Shown here piece by piece: positions 57,610-64,000 of a DNA stretch of 64,000 bases (position 1 is its first letter; every line of letters starts with the position of its first letter). The stretch is from Lutimaribacter_A marinistellae. GTDB taxonomy: Bacteria; Pseudomonadota; Alphaproteobacteria; Rhodobacterales; Rhodobacteraceae. The notes under the pieces are model-generated. The model searched no databases. It had not been told where the DNA came from and saw only the letters and a list, made by a program, of their open reading frames with translations. The stretch covers positions 248,001-312,000 of the forward strand of contig NZ_JBHRXI010000017.1 in assembly GCF_042648365.1 (NCBI RefSeq). Direction: 5' to 3'. Position numbers and translations under genes: made by a program.

Positions 57610-59238
57610 ATGAAACACTCCTCCGCCTTGATGGCTTCGGCCCTGGCGTCCTTCGTGTTGCTCTCAGGAACCGTCGACGCACAGGAATATGATCTGGTCA
57701 TTTCGAATGGGCGTGTGATGGACCCTGAGACGCTGTACGACAGCATCGCAAATGTCGGGATTTCCAACGGTCGCATCGTCGAGATTTCCAAGGAGCCGCT
57801 GACGGGAGCCGAGGAAATCGATGCTTCCGGACACATCGTCGCGCCGGGCTTCATCGACACGCATTTCCACTGGCAGCAGCCCCTCGGCTACGCAATCGGC
57901 CTGCGCGACGGTTTGACCTCCAGCATGGACCTCGAGGAAGGCTGCGCGGGAACGTATGTCGAGCAGTTCTACGAGGATCGGGAAGGGTCGACCCAGGCCA
58001 ATTTCGGCTGCGCATCCAGCCACGAACTTGCCAGGGCCATCGTGCTCGACGGCTACGACGACGCCGAGATCCTGGGGCGCGGTCCCGTCGCGGCACTTGA
58101 GACGCGAAAGGGATCGGGCTGGAGCGAGGGCACCGCCGACTTCGATACCGGAAACGCGATCCTTCAGATCATCGACGAAGGCCTCCGGGCGGGCGCGGTC
58201 GGTATCGGCTCGACGCTCGGATACATGCGCAACGGTGTCTCGTCCCGAGAGATGTTCGAGGTCCAGAGGGTCGGAGCGCGCTATGGTCGTCACACCGGCG
58301 TGCATACGCGCTTCACCCCGGACGGAGCGACCTTCGAGAATGTGGGCGCGCAGGAAATCCTCGCCAACGCCCTGGCGCTCGATGCGCCGGCGATCATGAT
58401 GCACTTCAACAATCCGGGATGGCGGCTGACGCACGAGCTCGTGTTCAGGCTGCAGGAGCAAGGCTTCAACGTCTGGGGTGAGATCTACCCCTATTCCGCC
58501 GGGTCGACCACGCTGAATGCCGTCTTCCTTCAGCCCGACAACTGGGTCGAAAGACTGGGGCACAGCTACGAGGACACGTTGCAGGACCCTGTCACCGGCG
58601 ACTTCTATACGTTGGCCGAATATAATGAAGATGTCGCGGCCACACCCACCAAGGAAATCATTCTGTTCAAGACGCCACCCGAAGACTCGGTGAGGTGGCT
58701 GACTCTCAAGGGCACGACCATGGCGAGCGACGCGATGTTCGCCGAACCCTTGATGGGCGCCTGGAACACGCCGTTCGAGGAACTGGGCAACATGCATCCA
58801 CGCGGTGCCGGTGCACGCGCCGCAACGCTGCGCCTCGGGCGCGAGAACGACATCCCGATGATGCAGCTTCTGTCGATCCTCAGCTACAACGCGGCCTACC
58901 GTCTGGGCCGTACCGGGCTGAAGGCGATGCAGGAGCGCGGCCGGATGCAGGAGGGCATGGTCGCCGATATCGTAGTGTTCGATCCCGAAATCGTGACCGA
59001 CAACGCGACCTATGATCAGGGGTCGATCCCCTCGACAGGGTTCAAGGCGGTCGTTGTCCACGGCGAAGTGACCGTGCGTGACGACGAACTTCTTGAAGTC
59101 TTCGCCGGCCAGCCGATCCGCTACGAGCCCGAAGATCGGGCGCGTTTCGAGACAGTGTCGGAAGAGGCGTGGAATCTCGAGTTCTCGACTGGCATGCCCG
59201 AGGTCGCGCCGGGAATTCCTCCGAAGGGTAGCAATTGA
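57610..59238 (+). CDS. Exported D-aminoacylase-like amidohydrolase, copy 2
   Basis: A 542-residue paralogue of the gene at 53835, more diverged. A Sec signal (about residues 5-24, SALMASALASFVLLSGTVDA) predicts periplasmic location. The metal motif is GFIDTHFHW (H85, H87); the following strand reads LTSSMDLEEG with C112 just after, so Glu and Cys are both close to the bridging-ligand position. Later His candidates are in GRHTGVHTRFTP and IMMHFNNPG. The closing segment RGRMQEGMVADIVVFDPEIV is shared with copy 1. Inserted segments make it longer. Both copies probably need zinc. The substrate side differs, suggesting complementary specificities. Confidence 0.82.
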   Translation: MKHSSALMASALASFVLLSGTVDAQEYDLVISNGRVMDPETLYDSIANVGISNGRIVEISKEPLTGAEEIDASGHIVAPGFIDTHFHWQQPLGYAIGLRDGLTSSMDLEEGCAGTYVEQFYEDREGSTQANFGCASSHELARAIVLDGYDDAEILGRGPVAALETRKGSGWSEGTADFDTGNAILQIIDEGLRAGAVGIGSTLGYMRNGVSSREMFEVQRVGARYGRHTGVHTRFTPDGATFENVGAQEILANALALDAPAIMMHFNNPGWRLTHELVFRLQEQGFNVWGEIYPYSAGSTTLNAVFLQPDNWVERLGHSYEDTLQDPVTGDFYTLAEYNEDVAATPTKEIILFKTPPEDSVRWLTLKGTTMASDAMFAEPLMGAWNTPFEELGNMHPRGAGARAATLRLGRENDIPMMQLLSILSYNAAYRLGRTGLKAMQERGRMQEGMVADIVVFDPEIVTDNATYDQGSIPSTGFKAVVVHGEVTVRDDELLEVFAGQPIRYEPEDRARFETVSEEAWNLEFSTGMPEVAPGIPPKGSN

Positions 59239-59267
59239 GACTTCCCAACGCAGTTGTGAGACATGAA

Positions 59268-60002
59268 ATGCGACTCTTTTTGAAGACTGTGGTGGCCATT
59301 CTGGCCGCCGCGCCCTTGCTGGCTGATACTCGCGTAATCGATTTCGACCAGCTACCGGATCCTGCGGCGGCAGCATTCGAAGATCCCTTCCAGGCGATGG
59401 GACTTCGGAGTCTTGAAGAGTTGCGTACTGTCGTGCGCTTGCAGGAGCGACTTGACAATGAGAACTTCGACACCGCCACGCGAGAAAGGCTTTCAGCCCT
59501 CGTTGCCGACGCACGCGAGGCGCTGACAGAAGAAGGTCATGACATTGAGAAACTGCTGGCAGCCCGTTGGGAGGTTGCGGTTCTACGAAAGCGCGCCCGT
59601 CTCGCCACAAATCCCCTTTTTGACGGCGCCGAAGTCGCATTGGACGGGTTCCTGATCCCCGCTGAGCCCGACCCTGATGGTGCCTCGGCGGCCTACCTTG
59701 TGTCTGAGGTCGGGCTCTGCAGTCACAAGCCGGCGCCCCCTCCGAACCAGTTGGTGCGCGTCCGCTATGAGGGAAGCTTTCCGTCCCGGAACTTGTACGT
59801 ACCCGTCTCCGTCGTTGGCACCTTGCTCAATGATCCCTCAGATCAGACAATATTCCTGTTGGACGGTTCGGTTCGAATGATCAGTATGTGGCAGTTGTCC
59901 GCTGACAAGATCATCGCAAATGGACCCTTTGGAAAGACCGAAGGCGACAAAGCTGCGCGGAGCGGGATTGATCCTTTGGCGGTGGTGCAAGGTTCGGAAT
60001 GA
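59268..60002 (+). CDS. Exported DUF3299-domain protein, copy 1
   Basis: A 244-residue protein with a Sec signal (about residues 1-19, FLKTVVAILAAAPLLADT). A helical, charged stalk (about 40-110) precedes the DUF3299 core with ALDGFLIPAEPDPDGASAAY, VSEVGLCSHKPAPPPNQLVR and YVPVSVVGTL. The Cys-x-His-x3-Pro-Pro-Pro-Asn stretch is the family hallmark and could bind metal. The ATG at 59268 was chosen; upstream starts overlap the previous gene. DUF3299 proteins occur beside ABC transporters of the Zrg type. A second copy lies after the ABC genes. Confidence 0.85.
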   Translation: MRLFLKTVVAILAAAPLLADTRVIDFDQLPDPAAAAFEDPFQAMGLRSLEELRTVVRLQERLDNENFDTATRERLSALVADAREALTEEGHDIEKLLAARWEVAVLRKRARLATNPLFDGAEVALDGFLIPAEPDPDGASAAYLVSEVGLCSHKPAPPPNQLVRVRYEGSFPSRNLYVPVSVVGTLLNDPSDQTIFLLDGSVRMISMWQLSADKIIANGPFGKTEGDKAARSGIDPLAVVQGSE

Positions 60003-60060
60003 TCAGCCTTAAGCGAACACGACGTGCGCTTTCCTGTTCGCATCCTGAAGGCGCCGAGCG

Positions 60061-61317
60061 ATGACCGGCTTACTCTTCGGATCATTGTCAGGGTGCAGAT
60101 TTTGCAGATTCCGGACAGGCTTCGCGATCTGCGTTCTTTTTTTGCTTCCAGTGTTCGCCGATCAGTTACTGGCACAAGGTTTGGACAACGTTGGCTTCTC
60201 GACGGGTCGCAGTGTATTGGGAACTATCGCTACCCAGTCTGCGGGTCACAGTCCGGGCTCCATGGAAGAGCTGAGCGCCCGAAAAAAGGCGCTCGAAACT
60301 CGAACCGGGTTATCTTTCGGTTTCGACAATCAAATCCAGTATCTTGGTTCGCATTCCGCCAAGACGCCTTCTGACGCCGCAGCGAACGCGTTCCGCTTCT
60401 ATGGCACATGGACAGCAGTGGGCCGCGACACGCTGGACGAAGGTGCACTTGTTTTCAAGTTCGAGAACCGATCTGCGCTCGGAAGCAGGATCTCGCCTCA
60501 GGCGCTTGGACCATCCCTCGGGTATGCCGGTTTGTTCTCCTCTACCTTCAGTGACGCGGGCTGGGTCTTGACCAACTTCTATTGGCGTCAGCGCTTCGCT
60601 GGAGGACGCGGCAGTTTCGTGGTCGGGCAGGTCGATGTGACCGACTATGTGAATGTCGATGGCCTTGCGAACCCGTGGACGGCTTTCACCAACCTCGAGT
60701 TCCAGCAGCAATCTACTTTTCCGGCACCCAATCAGGGCTTGGGCGCTGCCCTTCGATGGCGGATCGGCGAAAACTGGGTCATTCTGGGCGGCTTCGCGAA
60801 CGCAAACAGTGATCCATCTGACCCGGTCCGAAGCGCGCAAGACCTTTTCGAGACTGGCGAAACCTTCAAGCATTTCGCGATAGGCTGGACCCCGGAATGG
60901 GGGGAACGCTTTGACCGCCTTTTGCAACTGACAGTCTGGCAGGTCGATGAACGCACTGCCGCTGGCGTGCCAGAGGGCCACGGTATCTCCTTCGCCGCAA
61001 GCGGCCGTTCTGGTCCCTGGCACAGAACGTTCCGCGTCGGGTTTGCCGACGGTGGTGGCACTGCGCTGGATCGTTCGATCAGCTTTGCGACTGCATACGA
61101 GGCACGCGGTGGGAAGGACTTCGCCGGCCTTGGATTGAATTGGGGACGTGCACCTAGAAGTTCGCTGAATCAGTACGCGTTGGAAGCGTTTTACCGTTAT
61201 GGTCTGAACGATTTCTTCCAGATCACGCCTCAGGTTCAATATGTTGCGAATCCGATCGGCGATCCGAGTTCCGACGGCATCATGGTCTTCGGAGTACGTT
61301 TGAGAGCAGTATTCTAA
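60061..61317 (+). CDS. OprB-like outer-membrane porin
   Basis: A 418-residue beta-barrel protein resembling carbohydrate-selective porins (OprB family). An export signal ends near residue 39 (FAICVLFLLPVFADQLLAQG). The body alternates amphipathic strands, such as RLLQLTVWQVDERTAAG, GFANANSDPSDP and AFYRYGLNDFFQITPQVQYV, and ends in an aromatic residue (LRAVF), the outer-membrane insertion signal. OprB members admit sugars and other small molecules. It lies between the DUF3299 and ABC genes, so it may supply the system with metal or substrate. Selectivity is unknown. Confidence 0.82.
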   Translation: MTGLLFGSLSGCRFCRFRTGFAICVLFLLPVFADQLLAQGLDNVGFSTGRSVLGTIATQSAGHSPGSMEELSARKKALETRTGLSFGFDNQIQYLGSHSAKTPSDAAANAFRFYGTWTAVGRDTLDEGALVFKFENRSALGSRISPQALGPSLGYAGLFSSTFSDAGWVLTNFYWRQRFAGGRGSFVVGQVDVTDYVNVDGLANPWTAFTNLEFQQQSTFPAPNQGLGAALRWRIGENWVILGGFANANSDPSDPVRSAQDLFETGETFKHFAIGWTPEWGERFDRLLQLTVWQVDERTAAGVPEGHGISFAASGRSGPWHRTFRVGFADGGGTALDRSISFATAYEARGGKDFAGLGLNWGRAPRSSLNQYALEAFYRYGLNDFFQITPQVQYVANPIGDPSSDGIMVFGVRLRAVF

Positions 61318-61360
61318 CACTATTGGGGCTGGGTCAAAGTAGCCGAGGGAAGTGTATCGA

Positions 61361-62047
61361 ATGAGGGCGTTGCACGTCGAAAACCTGACTTTCACTTGGC
61401 CCGGGTCGGAAAAAGCGACGCTGCGCATACCAAACCTGTCGCTAGCTCAGGGTGAGCGGAATTTCTTGTTTGGCCCAAGCGGGTGCGGAAAATCCACGCT
61501 CCTCTCAGCTATCACAGGCGTGGTGGATGTTTCACCGGGGGCTATCCTGGTCGCGAACAACGACGTAGGCGCGTTGAATGGCGGTGCGCGGGATCGGTTC
61601 CGGGTGGACCATATCGGCATAATCTTTCAGGTGTTCAATCTGATTCCCTGGCTGAGCGCGCTCGAGAACGTCCTTCTGCCCTGTACATTCTCCAAGTGTC
61701 GGCTTGCGCGCGCGGGCGAGGATCCTGCGAAAACGGCCCGGAAGCTGCTCGACGAACTAGGGCTGTCGGATACGTCCCTGTTATGCAAGCCGGCTAGCGA
61801 ACTCAGCGTGGGCCAGCAACAACGGGTTGCCGCCGCGCGCGCGCTGATCGGCAAGCCGGACCTGATCCTGGCGGATGAACCGACCTCGGCGCTCGATGAG
61901 GCGGCCAAGGCGGCCTTTGTCGGCCTGCTGGCGAGGGAATGCGCCGAAGCGGGCAGCGCGCTGCTCTTCGTCAGCCATGACCGCAGCCTAGAGCATCATT
62001 TCGACCGTAGTGTTGATTTCGTCGCCCTCAACGGGGGCGCGGCCTGA
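61361..62047 (+). CDS. ABC transporter ATP-binding protein (LolD/MacB-type)
   Basis: A 228-residue ATPase. Walker A is GPSGCGKST at residues 38-46, the Q-loop lies in IIFQVFNLIPWLSALENVL, the signature is LSVGQQQRV, Walker B is LILADEPTSALD and the switch His is in FVSHDRS. It belongs to the FtsE/LolD/MacB branch that pairs with FtsX-like permeases rather than uptake permeases. Its stop overlaps the permease start (TGATG). A GTG three codons upstream is an alternative start. Confidence 0.92.
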   Translation: MRALHVENLTFTWPGSEKATLRIPNLSLAQGERNFLFGPSGCGKSTLLSAITGVVDVSPGAILVANNDVGALNGGARDRFRVDHIGIIFQVFNLIPWLSALENVLLPCTFSKCRLARAGEDPAKTARKLLDELGLSDTSLLCKPASELSVGQQQRVAAARALIGKPDLILADEPTSALDEAAKAAFVGLLARECAEAGSALLFVSHDRSLEHHFDRSVDFVALNGGAA

Positions 62048-63369
62048 TGCTGGGGTTCAGCCTGCGCAGCCTGTGGAACCGCCGCTTCGTGGCCGGCCTG
62101 ACCGTGCTGGCCATCAGCCTCAGCGTCGCGCTGATCCTCGGTGTCGAGCGGCTCCGGGACGGCGCGCGCGACAGCTTTGCCAACTCCGCGTCAGGGATCG
62201 ACCTGATCGTGGCGCCGCGCGGCAATTCGGTGCAGATCCTGATGGCCACCGTCTTCGGCGTCGGCGGCACCGGGACGGGCATGACATGGGACAGCTTCGA
62301 GTGGCTGGAAGATCGGCCCGAGGTGGCCTGGGCGGTCCCGATCCAGATGGGCGACAATCATCGCGGCTATCCGGTGATCGGGACGGTTGCATCGTATTTC
62401 GAGCATTTCCGGCACTCTGGCGGTCAGCCTCTCTCCCTCGCCGCGGGCACGTTCCTTTCCGGTGACGGGGCGGATGCCGCCGTGGTCGGGGCCGAGGTCG
62501 CGGCGCGGTTCGACTATGCCCCCGGTGCGGTGATCGTCAACGCCCACGGCGCGGGCGAGGTTTCCTTCGACCTGCACGACGACGCGCCCTTCACGATATC
62601 GGGCGTGCTCGCGCCGACGGGCACCGCCGTCGACCGGATGGTCTTCGTCACGCTCGAAGGGTTCGACGCCCTGCATGCGCAAGAATACGCGCCTGCTGCC
62701 GACCCCCTCGACCCGGCCGCCATGCTCACCGACGATCATGACGATCATGACGGGCATGACGCGCACGAAGATCATGGCGAACACGAAGGCACGGAGGCCA
62801 AACACAGTCACGAACCGGACCGGATCAATGCCGTCTACGTTGGGCTGATCGATCGGACGAATGTCCTAGGTCTGCAGCGGGCCGTCAACGAACGCGCTTC
62901 CGATGCGTTGAGCGCAGTCCTCCCTGCGGTCGCGCTCGCCGAGCTCTGGGGGATTACCGGGACAGCGGAGCGCGCGATGCGGTTGATGGCGTGGGCCGTG
63001 GCTTTGGCAGGAATGATCGGCATGGTGGTCATGCTCTCCGCGACCCTCGACACCCGCCGCCGCGAATTTGCGATCCTGCGGTCTGTTGGCGCCACGCCCA
63101 CCCGTATCTTTTCGCTAATCGTCGCCGAGGCTGCCATCCTCACCGCGGCGGGGCTGATCCTCGGCCTTGTTCTGCTCACGGTTGCCACGTTCGTGACCGA
63201 CCCGATCCTGTCTGCCCGCTTCGGTATGAGGTTGGGATTGAATGTCTTTGGTATGCGCGAAATGGCCACCCTTTTCGTCATCTTCTGGGCCGGGCTCCTC
63301 GCCTCGCTTTTCCCGGCGGTCCGGGTCTACCGCATGACGCTGGCCGACGGGCTGTCGGTTCGGCTATGA
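62047..63369 (+). CDS. FtsX/MacB-type ABC permease with histidine-rich periplasmic loop
   Basis: A 440-residue permease: one N-terminal helix (about residues 14-32), a large periplasmic domain (MacB_PCD-like, about 40-310), and three C-terminal helices (about 315-335, 365-390, 410-430). The periplasmic domain holds a His/Asp-rich stretch at residues 231-255 (HDDHDGHDAHEDHGEHEG and onward) with eight or more histidines, typical of zinc or other metal binding. This layout, together with flanking DUF3299 genes, resembles the zinc-regulated Zrg system described in Vibrio. It overlaps the ATPase gene by 1 base. Confidence 0.88.
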   Translation: MLGFSLRSLWNRRFVAGLTVLAISLSVALILGVERLRDGARDSFANSASGIDLIVAPRGNSVQILMATVFGVGGTGTGMTWDSFEWLEDRPEVAWAVPIQMGDNHRGYPVIGTVASYFEHFRHSGGQPLSLAAGTFLSGDGADAAVVGAEVAARFDYAPGAVIVNAHGAGEVSFDLHDDAPFTISGVLAPTGTAVDRMVFVTLEGFDALHAQEYAPAADPLDPAAMLTDDHDDHDGHDAHEDHGEHEGTEAKHSHEPDRINAVYVGLIDRTNVLGLQRAVNERASDALSAVLPAVALAELWGITGTAERAMRLMAWAVALAGMIGMVVMLSATLDTRRREFAILRSVGATPTRIFSLIVAEAAILTAAGLILGLVLLTVATFVTDPILSARFGMRLGLNVFGMREMATLFVIFWAGLLASLFPAVRVYRMTLADGLSVRL

Positions 63370-63389
63370 TAAAAGAAGGGGATTTCTCC

Positions 63390-64000
63390 ATGACCATGTT
63401 CGCCCGTTTCGTCTTGATATTCTCGCTTGCCGTTTCTCCGGGCCTCGCACGGGCGACCGAACCTCAGGAAATCTCGTGGGATACGCTTTCACCTCCCGCC
63501 ACCGTGATTGAAAACCCGTTCGAAACCCTCACCGATGATCAGATGGACAGCTTGCGCCAGATCCTGCGGTTCGAAGCAGGGGCGGAGCGGAGCGATGACG
63601 CTGAAGCCCGCGCCGAAGCGCAAGCTTTACGCGACCAGCTAGCCAAGGACGGCCTCGATGTCGACGGATTGTTCGCCGCGCGTCTGGTGATCATGGAGAA
63701 ACGCGAAGCGGCGGCCTCGGAGGTGAACGAGGACCTCGTTGGCATGAGCGTCCGCCTGCCGGGCTATGTTCTGCCCCTGGAATTCAAGGACCGCAAGGTC
63801 GTCGAGTTTCTTCTCGTGCCGACGGTGGGTGCCTGTATCCACACCCCGCCGCCCCCCGCCAACCAGATCGTCCATGTCGTGTATCCCAAAGGCATCGAGG
63901 TGAATGGCCTCTTCACCCCCGTATGGATCACCGGGACCATGGTCGCCCAGAGTTCGGTTCAGACGGTTGGCTATGTCGACGGGCAGGCTCCGGTTTCCGT
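63390..64000 (+). CDS. Exported DUF3299-domain protein, copy 2 (runs off the window)
   Basis: The first 203 codons are visible. A Sec signal (about residues 1-22, FVLIFSLAVSPGLARA) is followed by the same stalk and core as the copy at 59268: LPGYVLPLEFKDRKVVEFLL, GACIHTPPPPANQIVHV and LFTPVWITGTM. The Cys-x-His-x3-Pro-Pro element is kept. It follows the permease by 20 bases with AGAAGGGG upstream as ribosome binding site. The presence of one DUF3299 gene on each side of the ABC pair suggests both belong to one system. Confidence 0.85.
   Translation, partial: MTMFARFVLIFSLAVSPGLARATEPQEISWDTLSPPATVIENPFETLTDDQMDSLRQILRFEAGAERSDDAEARAEAQALRDQLAKDGLDVDGLFAARLVIMEKREAAASEVNEDLVGMSVRLPGYVLPLEFKDRKVVEFLLVPTVGACIHTPPPPANQIVHVVYPKGIEVNGLFTPVWITGTMVAQSSVQTVGYVDGQAPVS

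Overview
This is a GC-rich, densely packed stretch of an alphaproteobacterial genome, most likely from the Rhodobacteraceae (Roseobacter group). The grounds are gene content (paired Lrp regulators, FAD-dependent ubiquinone-type hydroxylase, TRAP transporters, GatB/YqeY domain protein, CtrA-type and Fnr-type sites), codon use and the characteristic GC-rich intergenic hairpins. No rRNA gene and no complete tRNA gene was found. All identifications come from reading protein motifs; no database search was run.

Region 1 (1-21788) looks like ordinary core genome. It holds a Kdo transferase/glycosyltransferase pair with moaA, an AlkD-like DNA repair protein, an EamA transporter and ilvC, which is divergent from two coupled Lrp regulators and a class V aminotransferase. 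Then come a UbiH-type hydroxylase, a HAD nucleotidase, a GntR regulator, an MshEN-glycosyltransferase 2 fusion with a CtrA-type box, carA, and a TetR/MFP/RND efflux operon with a palindromic operator.

Region 2 (about 22142-37466) is a mobile element. It opens with the 3' half of a tRNA-Cys gene (attachment site), a tyrosine recombinase with a TTG start and an AlpA-like protein. An arylsulfatase with a divergent AraC regulator follows. The conjugation/plasmid-type genes are a replication-relaxation protein, a TraD-like coupling ATPase, a DUF932 protein, a ParB-like protein and a small HTH pair. No relaxase or mating-pair genes are visible. The gaps between these genes hold unusually long perfect or nested inverted repeats.

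Region 3 (37467-50569) is one long catabolic operon. An XRE-cupin regulator with two tandem operators faces a D-arginine-dehydrogenase-like flavoenzyme, a TRAP transporter (order M-P-Q), two tandem M81/MlrC-type peptidases, RidA, a GlcD-type flavoprotein and a fused indolepyruvate ferredoxin oxidoreductase. Together they suggest uptake and breakdown of a D-amino-acid-containing compound: hydrolysis, oxidation to an imine, RidA hydrolysis to a 2-oxo acid, then ferredoxin-dependent conversion to an acyl-CoA.

Region 4 (50773-64000) has cardiolipin synthase and an AraC regulator. Next is a set of exported proteins: two D-aminoacylase-like amidohydrolases, a Tat-exported serine hydrolase, a glycine-zipper protein and an OprB-like porin. 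It ends in an ABC exporter-type system whose permease has a histidine-rich loop, flanked by two DUF3299 proteins, resembling zinc-linked Zrg-type loci. Zinc supply to the zinc-dependent amidohydrolases is an attractive but unproven link. The last gene runs off the window.
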